From: Blastocatellia bacterium
GTDB taxonomy: Bacteria > Acidobacteriota > Blastocatellia > UBA7656
Reading direction: 5' to 3'
DNA length: 64,000 nucleotides
Assembly (NCBI GenBank): GCA_035275065.1
Contig: DATENM010000085.1
Coordinates: 52,114 to 116,113, forward strand
Shown: positions 1 to 9,139 of the stretch, in pieces
Position numbering within the stretch: position 1 is the first letter of the stretch
How the letters are laid out: every line of letters begins with the position of its first letter
The notes under the pieces: generated by a model
Databases searched by the model: none
Told to the model about the DNA's origin: nothing
The model's input: the letters and a program-made list of their open reading frames with translations, nothing else
Program-made: the position numbers and the translations under genes

Positions 1-1887
<1,887 letters not shown>

Positions 1888-2212
1888 GAGAAACCTCGAA
1901 AGCGAAAGCTGGAGCAGGTCATCGTCAATAAACCTGATGAGCATACCTACACCGGCGGCGGGCGCGCAAGTTTGCATTGCGCGCCGCACCGAGCCATCCG
2001 CAAAAAAAAAAATCTAAAAAACTCTGGAACCATCCACGCGCCTCGCGGACATCACCACCGAGGACGATTCGCCAGCCAGTGGCGGCGGTGGCCGACGCGA
2101 TAATCGCGTTGCCAACGCGCCCAACTCCGCCGTTCTCCCCGGCATCATATTTCATTCAACCCATTGCGCCACGCGTGTGCGCGCAAATTTAGACGATCAA
2201 CAAGGAGAGTTC
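1888..2212. other. Intergenic region between divergent genes
   Basis: This spacer separates the kinase (minus strand) from the secreted protein gene (plus strand), so it should hold both promoters. I see an A-tract around 2001-2011, but no convincing -35/-10 pair and no clear coding sequence. Confidence 0.4.
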
Positions 2213-2854
2213 ATGCAGAAGGGAATTTACCGAATACTTACCAGAGGGACGCTTGCTTGTGTTTGCCTCTTTAATCTCGTCATTGGCGCCGCTGTGCTGG
2301 CGCAGCATCACGAGGGGCGCGGCGGCGACCCGGCGAACCGCGCCGGCGGCAAGATCACGGCCATCAGCGGCGCTTCAATCACCGTGCAGGGCCGCAACGA
2401 TCAGACCAACGTCATCAATGTCACGGCTAATACGACCTACGAACGCAACGGCCAGGCGGCGCAGCTTGCGGATTTCAAAGTCGGTGATTTCGCGTTCGCT
2501 CACGGAGCGCGCAACACCGATGGCCAGTTCGTTGCCGACCGCGTAATGGGTGGCGACCAGCCGCCGCGCGGCAGGGGGCAAGGCGAAGGCCGTTTTAACG
2601 GCGTCGGCGGGCAGTTGCAGTCGGTTGACGCGGCGGCGCACACGCTGACCGTGACGACCCGCGACGGCGCGGCGCAGACCATCTATACGACTACCAGCAC
2701 CGAATTCAACCGCAATCGCCAGGCTGCGACACTGGCCGATTTCAAAGCCGGTGACTTCGTGATGGCGCGCGGCGCTCGCAACAGCGACGGCCAGTTCGTT
2801 GCCGAGCGCGTGATGGGTGGCGACCAGCCGCCGCAGCACCGCCAGCGACAGTAA
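2213..2854 (+). CDS. Secreted DUF5666-like protein with two repeats
   Basis: 213 residues. An N-terminal hydrophobic segment ending near AVLAQ looks like a Sec signal peptide, so the protein is probably exported. The mature part is two copies of one module of about 75 residues. Each copy contains a GKI/GQL start, a strand-rich stretch, LADFKxGDF, GARNxDGQFVAxRVMGGDQPP, and a basic Gly/Gln/Arg linker. This pattern resembles DUF5666 domains of unknown function. The ATG at 2213 was chosen over an in-frame start 36 bases upstream because AAGGAG lies just before it and the signal peptide then starts properly. It appears to be a single-gene unit ending at the terminator at 2951-2981. No biochemical role can be given. 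Confidence 0.75.
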   Translation: MQKGIYRILTRGTLACVCLFNLVIGAAVLAQHHEGRGGDPANRAGGKITAISGASITVQGRNDQTNVINVTANTTYERNGQAAQLADFKVGDFAFAHGARNTDGQFVADRVMGGDQPPRGRGQGEGRFNGVGGQLQSVDAAAHTLTVTTRDGAAQTIYTTTSTEFNRNRQAATLADFKAGDFVMARGARNSDGQFVAERVMGGDQPPQHRQRQ

Positions 2855-2950
2855 TCCGCCGGGGCGCGCCGTGCGTAGAGTTCGTTCCGTAGAGACAAGC
2901 AGACGCGCTTGTCAATGTGTGAGTGAACCAGCATCTTGCTGTCCTCCTCC

Positions 2951-2981
2951 GGGCCGACCCGCAAGGGCCGGCCCATTTTTT
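2951..2981 (+). terminator. Rho-independent terminator
   Basis: A GC-rich stem of two 10-base arms (GGGCCGACCC and GGGCCGGCCC, one A-C mismatch) around a GCAA tetraloop is followed by A and six T. It would end transcription of the DUF5666-like gene before the sigma factor operon. Confidence 0.85.
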
Positions 2982-3103
2982 CGCGCGCCGCAAATATCGT
3001 CCGCCATTTGTCGCCGGGCTGTGATCTAATGAACTAATGGAACTATTGCGGCGCGCCGCGGACAACCAGGACGGGGCCGAAAGAGGGAGAAGCTGAGAAT
3101 CGG

Positions 3104-3724
3104 ATGAAAGAGGCGCTGGCAACGACCAACGACGAAACGCTGCTGCGGCTGATGATCGCCGGCGATGCCGAAGCGTTTGCCGCGCTCTACGACCGGCGGC
3201 AAGCGGGCGTCTATCGCTTCGCGCTGCGCATGAGCGGTTCGCCCGCGGTTGCCGAAGACGTGACTCAGGATGTCTTCATGGCCTTGATGCGCGATGGCAG
3301 CCTGTTTGATTCGACGCGCGGCTCGGTTGCCGCCTACCTCTACGGTATGGCGCGCAATCGTGTGCTGAAGCGGCTTGCGCGCGACCGCGCTTTCGTATCA
3401 TTGACCGACGAAGCGGATGACGAGATAGCCTCAGATGCGCGCTTGATTGCCCGCGAAGACCCGCTCGCGGAGCTATCGCGCAGCGAAACGATTGTGGCGG
3501 TGCGGCAGGCCATCCTGGCGCTGCCGCCGCATTACCGCGAAGTCGTCGTGCTATGCAATATGCAAGAGATGAATTACGAGCAGGCCGCCGCCATCATCGG
3601 TTGCCCGGTCGGCACGGTGCGCTCGCGGTTGCACCGGGCGCGGGCCATGTTGATCAGCAAGCTGCGGGCGATGGGCGAGGCGGAAGAGGGTGAGCGATTG
3701 CCGACAGCGAGGTGTGCCTTATGA
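3104..3724 (+). CDS. ECF-type RNA polymerase sigma factor
   Basis: 206 residues, the usual size for an extracytoplasmic-function sigma-70 factor. Sigma-2 covers roughly residues 15-90 (AFAALYDRRQ, AEDVTQDVF, AAYLYGMARN) and sigma-4 roughly 125-185 (LALPPHYREVVVL, MNYEQAAAIIGCPVGTVRSRLHRAR, a helix-turn-helix). It should direct RNA polymerase to a small regulon, held in check by the membrane protein encoded next. The stop codon overlaps the next start as ATGA, which indicates translational coupling. The target promoters are not known; the operon it heads may be one target (inference). Confidence 0.93.
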   Translation: MKEALATTNDETLLRLMIAGDAEAFAALYDRRQAGVYRFALRMSGSPAVAEDVTQDVFMALMRDGSLFDSTRGSVAAYLYGMARNRVLKRLARDRAFVSLTDEADDEIASDARLIAREDPLAELSRSETIVAVRQAILALPPHYREVVVLCNMQEMNYEQAAAIIGCPVGTVRSRLHRARAMLISKLRAMGEAEEGERLPTARCAL

Positions 3725-4488
3725 CATGCGAAGCATTCGAGAGAGTGGTGACCGATCTGGCCTGCGAATTCCTGATCGAAGCGGCGGCGCGCAAACGCGC
3801 CCTGGCGCACGCCCGCGCCTGCTCGCGCTGCGCCGCGCGCTTACGGCATGAGCGCGCCCTGACTGCTGCGTTGAATGCCGCCGCAAGCACTGAACACGGG
3901 CAAGCATCGGCAGGCATGAAAACCGCCTTGCTCGGCGCTTTCCAACAGCAGACCGCACCCGTTCCCGTGGCTGCGCCGCCTGTCTTCATCAACTCAGCGT
4001 CGCGCCGCCCGACGCGCTGGCTGTTGGCGGCGGCGGCCGCGCTCTTGCTGTTGGCGATGCTTGTCACGCTACAGGTTTTGCACCGGCAATCGCTGGTCGA
4101 GTCATCCGCAAGTTCGCAACCGCTGATTGCCGATGCCGTGCCCGCAACCGACGTAACAAACAAGACGAATGTGCAAGTCGCGGCGACTAGCGATAAACCC
4201 AAAACCGCGACCTCGGCATCGCGCCGCCGAATGCGGCCGGTCTTTCATCACGAGATGGCTAACCGTGGCGACCGCTCGCCGGAAACGGTGACGGAATTCA
4301 TCCCGTTGACCGCTCTTGACGAGGCCACAGCGATGGGCAGCGGCACGATCATGCGCGTTGAGATGCCGCGCGCTTCGCTGATCGCGATGGGGCTACCTTT
4401 GAACGCCGAGCGCGCACACGAGACCGTGAAAGCAGACATCGTTGTCGGTGACGACGGCTTAGCCCGCGCCATCCGACTGGTTTACTGA
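3721..4488 (+). CDS. Anti-sigma factor, zinc-finger membrane protein
   Basis: 255 residues. Near the N terminus His30, Cys34 and Cys37 form the HxxxCxxC motif typical of zinc-binding anti-sigma domains (ZAS, zf-HC2-like). One membrane helix lies at about residues 98-121, giving a cytoplasmic sigma-binding part and an extracytoplasmic C-terminal domain that would sense a signal. The ATG at 3721 overlaps the sigma factor stop (ATGA); a GTG 9 bases upstream is possible. The order sigma then anti-sigma supports the role, but binding is inferred. The outer domain has no recognisable fold. Confidence 0.8.
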   Translation: MTCEAFERVVTDLACEFLIEAAARKRALAHARACSRCAARLRHERALTAALNAAASTEHGQASAGMKTALLGAFQQQTAPVPVAAPPVFINSASRRPTRWLLAAAAALLLLAMLVTLQVLHRQSLVESSASSQPLIADAVPATDVTNKTNVQVAATSDKPKTATSASRRRMRPVFHHEMANRGDRSPETVTEFIPLTALDEATAMGSGTIMRVEMPRASLIAMGLPLNAERAHETVKADIVVGDDGLARAIRLVY

Positions 4489-4490
4489 AT

Positions 4491-4592
4491 AGTGACAAGT
4501 GACAAGAAGTGATGAGTGATGAGTGATGAGTGGAAGAGCGGCGCAGTATTACCGATACGCTCTTGTCACTTGTCACTTGTCACTTGCCACTC
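4491..4592. repeat. Period-7 inverted repeat element (GTGACAA/GTGATGA type)
   Basis: The left arm (4491-4532) is built of GTGACAA and GTGATGA units; the right arm (4562-4592) is the complement, CTTGTCA units. The loop is about 30 bases. It begins directly after the anti-sigma stop codon and ends 18 bases before the next start. Confidence 0.85.
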
Positions 4593-4609
4593 AAAAGAAG
4601 AGAGGCACA

Positions 4610-5497
4610 ATGATTACGAAAAAACATCAACCGTTCGCTTTAATCCTGGTGGGCGCGCTGATGCTCTCCCTTGCCTCAAGCCTGGCTGCGCAAGAGCAGA
4701 CCGGCCCGCGAAACTGGCATCACCGGTCGCAGGCGGCAAGCGAGCAACAGGCGGGAAGCGGAGAGGATCACAAGCGCGATTTCCCGCGTGGCCCGGGGTT
4801 CAACTTGCTATCGTCCGAGATGCGCTTCGGAGACAAGACCGTCACCGGCGCGCCGTTTTCGGCGCAGGTCGAGATGGAAAGCACGCGGACGCTCGCCGAC
4901 GGCACCCCCGCGACTCACAAGAGCACAGGCATGTTCTATCGCGACAGCGAAGGCCGCATCCGCCACGAGATGACGGTCGGCGTCCTCGGCCCCTTCGCCT
5001 CTGCCGGCGATCCGCCGCGGATGGTCTTCATTAACGACCCCGTAGCCAACGCCCACTACGCGCTGGACGCCACCAACCGCACGGCGCACAAGATGTCGCT
5101 GCCCGCGGGCCGCCCGCCACACGACATGACGGCGCAGAGCGCGCGGCGTCAGCCGCCCTTCGACATCAAGACCGAATCACTCGGCAAGCAGGTGATCGAA
5201 GGCATCGAGGCTGAAGGGACGCGGTCGGTGATTACTATCCCAGCCGGACTGCACGGCAACGAGCAGGCGGTCGAAGTGGTTTCCGAGCGCTGGTATTCGC
5301 CGGAATTGCAGACCGTGGTGATGAGCAAGCACAGCGACCCGCGTATGGGCGAGCACGTCTATCGCCTGACCCACATCAAGCGCGAAGAGCCAGTGCGCTC
5401 GCTGTTCGAGGTGCCGGCGGATTATCAAGTTCAGGAAGGCGGCTTCGGCCCAGGTCGCGGCGGCCGTCGCGGCCCGCGCCACCCGAACGAGAATTAA
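4610..5497 (+). CDS. Secreted protein of unknown function in the ECF operon
   Basis: 295 residues. A clear signal peptide (KKHQPFALILVGALMLSLASSLAAQ) directs export. The mature protein is charged and hydrophilic, without membrane helices, cysteine motifs or catalytic signatures that I recognise. It ends in a Gly/Arg-rich tail. The ATG at 4610 was chosen because GAGAGG precedes it; an upstream in-frame extension would read through the inverted repeat and bury the signal peptide. It follows the sigma/anti-sigma pair on the same strand, so it may be a regulated envelope protein (inference). Similar secreted proteins are common as hypotheticals in Acidobacteria. Confidence 0.75.
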   Translation: MITKKHQPFALILVGALMLSLASSLAAQEQTGPRNWHHRSQAASEQQAGSGEDHKRDFPRGPGFNLLSSEMRFGDKTVTGAPFSAQVEMESTRTLADGTPATHKSTGMFYRDSEGRIRHEMTVGVLGPFASAGDPPRMVFINDPVANAHYALDATNRTAHKMSLPAGRPPHDMTAQSARRQPPFDIKTESLGKQVIEGIEAEGTRSVITIPAGLHGNEQAVEVVSERWYSPELQTVVMSKHSDPRMGEHVYRLTHIKREEPVRSLFEVPADYQVQEGGFGPGRGGRRGPRHPNEN

Positions 5498-5506
5498 GCG
5501 GAGTAT

Positions 5507-5585
5507 AGCCTGGGAGCGCGGGCGTCTCGCCCGCTTGCTTTTGCATTTGTGATATGAGCAGACAAGATGCCTGCGCTCCCAGGCT
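5507..5585. repeat. Inverted repeat, GCCTGGGAGCGCGGGCG family, copy 1
   Basis: The left arm begins AGCCTGGGAGCGCGGGCGTC; the right arm, read in reverse complement, is AGCCTGGGAGCGCAGGCATC. They differ only by transitions. The spacer is about 24 bases. A second copy lies at 46950-47027. It sits between convergent genes and could also act as a bidirectional hairpin terminator. Confidence 0.8.
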
Positions 5586-5612
5586 GCGCGCGATTGATTA
5601 TCGCTCTACTCC

Positions 5613-7025
5613 TTACTGATCCTCGGCCACTTGATACTGCTCCAGCTTCCCGTCCGGCATTTCATAGGTCCAGGCGCGCAGTGTCTTCTGCGCGAAGGCT
5701 ACGGTGTAGACGCGCAGCGTCATGCCGCCGCGCAGTCCCTGGCGGGTTTGCTTGAACTCTTGCGGCGGTCCCAGTGGCCCCAGGCTACTGGCGAAGTCTT
5801 TCAGCGCCTGCTCGCTGAAGTAGAAGTTGGCGTCTTCGGTGAAGAGCGAGCGGTCTATCTTGCCTTGCTGTAACCCCTCGAAAATCTTGCGCGCCTGCTC
5901 CTGCTTCTTCGGGGTCGCGGGATCGTCCGAAGCTAGCAAGAGCGGCGCGATGCCGTGCACAATCACGCCGGCAGCGCCGGCGGCGTCCTGGTTAGTTAGC
6001 ACGGCGACCGCGACGCGCTCGTCGGGGAAGACGAGATTTTCGGCGGTGAAGCCTGAGACCTCGCCATTGTGTGAGATGGCGCGGTGCCCCTCCACTCTGG
6101 CGACGCCGACGCCAAGTCCGTACTGCGTGCCCAGGCCGTTCTTGAGCCGAACTTCGGTCTCAAGCTCGTGGTAAGAAGCGGGCTGCATCACCTTTCGATC
6201 AATGATCGAGATGTCCCAGCGCGCCAAGTCCTGAGCCGTCATCGCCAGCTCGCCTGCCGCGAACAGCCAGCCGCGCCCTTCCTTTGGCGCCGGGCGCAGC
6301 GGCGCGAGGGCATAACGCATGTAGCCGGTCGGATCGCTCTCTGTAAGTTTTTCTTGATCGATGTCCGTGACGCTTCGCATGCCGAGCGGCGCAAAGACTT
6401 TTTCGCGCAGGAATTCGAGCAGCGGCTTACCGGCGGCCTTTTCGACAATCACCCCGGCGATGACGTAGTTGGTGTTACTGTACTGCCATTTCGTGCCGGG
6501 ATCGAAGTCGAGCGGCTTGCGCGCCCAGCGGTCGAGAATCTGCTGCGCCGTCACCGGCTTCAGCATAAAGGGCATCACATAATCCTGCGGCCAGTAGTCC
6601 TGATAGCCGGAGGTGTGCGAGAGCAACTGGCGGATGGTGACTTCGTTGGCGCGCGTCAGGTCGGGGATAAACCGTGCAACACGGTCGTCGAGCGACAGCT
6701 TGCCCTGCTCCTGCAAGAGCAGGATGGCCGCCGCCGTGAACTGCTTGCTGATCGAGCCGATGCTGTAGCGCATCTCCGGTGTGGCCGCCGTGCGCGGCTC
6801 GGTGCGCGCATCGCCGTAGGCTTTGACGTAAACGATCCGGCCATTCTTGACCACCGCAATGGACGCGCTCGGCACGCCGCCTTTAGCCAGCGCTTCGGCG
6901 GCGAGCTTATCTATCTTCTCGCGCAACTCGGCGGAGAGCGGCGTCTGCGCGGTCGCGGTAAGATTCGCCAGTGTCAGGACCAAGACGAAGGTAAGGCTGT
7001 AAAGCAAGCCATAAGGTCGGCGCAT
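5613..7025 (-). CDS. Serine hydrolase, beta-lactamase/transpeptidase-like family
   Basis: 470 residues with a signal peptide (LLYSLTFVLVLTLANLTATAQ), so probably periplasmic. The class C beta-lactamase-like fold is shown by SxxK at Ser91-Lys94 (SISK; Ser91 is the expected nucleophile), YxN at Tyr183-Asn185, and a late HNGEVSGF that stands in for the KTG box. The last 100 residues form an additional domain that follows the hydrolase in many relatives. Family members cleave esters, D-amino-acid peptides or beta-lactams, so the substrate cannot be told. The ATG at 7025 was preferred over one 24 bases upstream because AAGGAG lies between them. It stands alone, convergent with the sigma operon. 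Confidence 0.88.
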   Translation of the reverse strand: MRRPYGLLYSLTFVLVLTLANLTATAQTPLSAELREKIDKLAAEALAKGGVPSASIAVVKNGRIVYVKAYGDARTEPRTAATPEMRYSIGSISKQFTAAAILLLQEQGKLSLDDRVARFIPDLTRANEVTIRQLLSHTSGYQDYWPQDYVMPFMLKPVTAQQILDRWARKPLDFDPGTKWQYSNTNYVIAGVIVEKAAGKPLLEFLREKVFAPLGMRSVTDIDQEKLTESDPTGYMRYALAPLRPAPKEGRGWLFAAGELAMTAQDLARWDISIIDRKVMQPASYHELETEVRLKNGLGTQYGLGVGVARVEGHRAISHNGEVSGFTAENLVFPDERVAVAVLTNQDAAGAAGVIVHGIAPLLLASDDPATPKKQEQARKIFEGLQQGKIDRSLFTEDANFYFSEQALKDFASSLGPLGPPQEFKQTRQGLRGGMTLRVYTVAFAQKTLRAWTYEMPDGKLEQYQVAEDQ

Positions 7026-7099
7026 GGAAGTCTCCTTGAGGATGATCATTATTCAGCGCGAGCCGATTCATTTTACGAGCCGTCGGCGCTGACAAGAAA

Positions 7100-8914
7100 C
7101 TAATCGTTGCCGGTGTAGAGCGATTCGATCAGGCTGGAATACTTCTGCTCGACGACGCGGCGGCGAATCTTCAGCGTCGGCGTCAGCTCGCCGCCGTCAA
7201 TCGTGAACTCGTCGGCAAGCAAAGCGATGCGCTTCACCTTTTCGTAGTCGGCCAGCTCGCGTGTCAGCCGCGTGACTTCGGCTTTGAAGAGATCAAAGAC
7301 GCGGCGGTCCTCGACGAGCGTCGCCTTGTCTCTGGTTTCGATGCCCTGCGCTTTGCTCCAGGCGCGCAGCCGCTCAAAATCCGGCACCAGCAGCGCCGAC
7401 ACATACTTGCGTTTGTCGCCGACGATGACCGCCTGCTCGACGTATTCGCTCTGGCTGAGCAAGCCTTCGATCATCTGCGGCGCGACGTACTTGCCCGCCG
7501 AAGTCTTAATCAAATCCTTCTTGCGGTCGGTGATGAAGAGAAAGCCGTCACGGTCAATGTGACCAATATCACCGGTCTTGAACCAGCGCAGGCTCGCGTC
7601 GGCCTCGTCTGTGAAAGCGGCGGCAGTCTCTTCCGGCTTATTGAAATAGCCCTGAAAGACGTGCGGCCCGCGCGTCAGGATTTCGCCGTCTTCGGCAATC
7701 CGCACTTCGACGTCGGGCAGCACGCGACCGACCGCCCCCATGCGATTGTGACGCAAGGTATTCACGGCGATGACCGGCGCGGTCTCAGTCAAGCCATAGC
7801 CTTGCAGCACCGGCACGCCGGCGCCCGTAAAGACTAGCGCGATCTCCATAGGCAGTGCCGCGCCGCCCGACACCATGCGCCGAATGCGCCCGCCGAGCGC
7901 GGCACGAATCTTATGAAAGACCAGCCGGTCGGCGATGTCGCGTTGCAGCTCAAGCAGCGGCGGCACGCGCTCGCCGCGGCTATAAATCTCGCCCAGCCGC
8001 CGCGCTATGGCGAGCGACCAGTCGAAGAAACGCTTGCTCAATCCGCCTTTGTCCGAAGCGCTCTTCTGCATGCGCGCATAAACTTTTTCGAGCAGGCGCG
8101 GCACCGTCGACATCAACGTCGGGTGGACATCGAGCATGTCGTTGGCCACGGTTTCGATGCCGCCGGCGTAATTGATCTGCACGCCGCGGTGCAGGCAGAG
8201 GTACAAAACCATGCGCTCGAAGATGTGCGACATCGGCAGGAACGACAGCATCGTGCCGCCGGCTTCGATCTCCAGAAACTTGCCGGCGGCGTAGGCGTTA
8301 AAGGCGATGTTGTCATGCGTCAGCATGGCGCCTTTCGGCTCGCCGGTCGTTCCCGAAGTGTAGATGATCGAAGCGAGGTCTGACGACTGCACGTCAGAGG
8401 CGATCACGTCGTAAAGCTCCGTTCGTTCGGCGGCGATTGCTGCGCCGCGCGCTTCGATAGCCGAGAACGGAATGCTGCCTTCGCCATTGGCGTTCGCCTG
8501 AAACGGCGCGATACGCAGGTCGGGAAAGTGTTTGAGAACGGCTTCGACGCGCTTCATCTGCCGCGCCGTCGAAATGAAGAGCAGCTTGGGCGCTGACTCT
8601 TTCAAAATATATTCGACCTGATGCGGCGGCTGCGTCGGATAGATGGGCACGTTTACCGCGCCGTTTGAGAGGATGGCGTAATCACTGATGCTCCACATTG
8701 GGCCGCTTTCGGCAAGGATGGCGACGCGGTCGCCTTTGCGTATGCCAAGGTCGTAGAGGCCGAGCGCGACGTGGCGCACGCGGTCGAGCAACACCTGACC
8801 GCTAAGACCTGTCCACTGCTTGTCTTGCTTGTAACGGATGACCTCTGCGGCAGGGCGCGCAGTAGTAGCGCCTTTGAGCAGATCAACCAGCGTCCTGGGC
8901 CGTGAGTCAGTCAT
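7100..8914 (-). CDS. Long-chain fatty acid-CoA ligase (AMP-forming)
   Basis: 604 residues. The AMP-binding P-loop-like motif IIYTSGTTGEPKGA is at about residues 183-196. Later come QGYGLTETAPV, the GDIGHIDRDGFLFITDRKKDLIKTS hinge region, and a C-terminal lid domain. The enzyme activates fatty acids with ATP and CoA for beta-oxidation or lipid synthesis, in the cytoplasm or at the inner membrane. Length and motifs match the FAA1/FadD15-like branch. The start at ATG 8914 gives the usual short N terminus; an in-frame ATG 60 bases upstream would add atypical residues. The chain-length preference cannot be read from the sequence. Confidence 0.9.
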   Translation of the reverse strand: MTDSRPRTLVDLLKGATTARPAAEVIRYKQDKQWTGLSGQVLLDRVRHVALGLYDLGIRKGDRVAILAESGPMWSISDYAILSNGAVNVPIYPTQPPHQVEYILKESAPKLLFISTARQMKRVEAVLKHFPDLRIAPFQANANGEGSIPFSAIEARGAAIAAERTELYDVIASDVQSSDLASIIYTSGTTGEPKGAMLTHDNIAFNAYAAGKFLEIEAGGTMLSFLPMSHIFERMVLYLCLHRGVQINYAGGIETVANDMLDVHPTLMSTVPRLLEKVYARMQKSASDKGGLSKRFFDWSLAIARRLGEIYSRGERVPPLLELQRDIADRLVFHKIRAALGGRIRRMVSGGAALPMEIALVFTGAGVPVLQGYGLTETAPVIAVNTLRHNRMGAVGRVLPDVEVRIAEDGEILTRGPHVFQGYFNKPEETAAAFTDEADASLRWFKTGDIGHIDRDGFLFITDRKKDLIKTSAGKYVAPQMIEGLLSQSEYVEQAVIVGDKRKYVSALLVPDFERLRAWSKAQGIETRDKATLVEDRRVFDLFKAEVTRLTRELADYEKVKRIALLADEFTIDGGELTPTLKIRRRVVEQKYSSLIESLYTGND

Positions 8915-8990
8915 GTAGTTCGCTCGGGTGATTGATTTGACGACCTGAAAAGCGCGCCTATTGTAATGCGCCATCGCGGAATTGTAAATC

Positions 8991-9139
8991 GGGAGTCAGG
9001 AGGCAGGAAGCAGGAAGCTGGAGGCAGGAGGCAGTCAGGACATCCGTACAAATGCAGAAGGCAGCAGGCCATGATGCGAAGATCACATGCCTTGCTGCCT
9101 TCACGGCTTTATTCCTGCCTCCTGCTTCCTGCCTCCTGC
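8991..9139. repeat. Period-7 inverted repeat element (CAGGAGG/CAGGAAG type)
   Basis: The left arm (8991-9034) runs in CAGGAAG/CAGGAGG heptads; the right arm (9112-9139) is CCTGCCT/CCTGCTT. The loop holds a second, nested hairpin (AAGGCAGCAGGCCATG near 9058 pairs with CATGCCTTGCTGCCTT near 9086). The right arm abuts the stop codon of the permease gene. Confidence 0.85.

Noticed and set aside
4523..4609. Longer start for the secreted protein at 4610 through the inverted repeat
   Set aside because: It would place the signal peptide inside the protein; a good ribosome site precedes the ATG at 4610.
6084..7103. Long plus-strand reading frame opposite the serine hydrolase
   Set aside because: It is the antisense of a gene with clear family motifs, has an Arg/Gly/Asp-rich composition typical of GC-rich shadow frames, and no recognisable domain.
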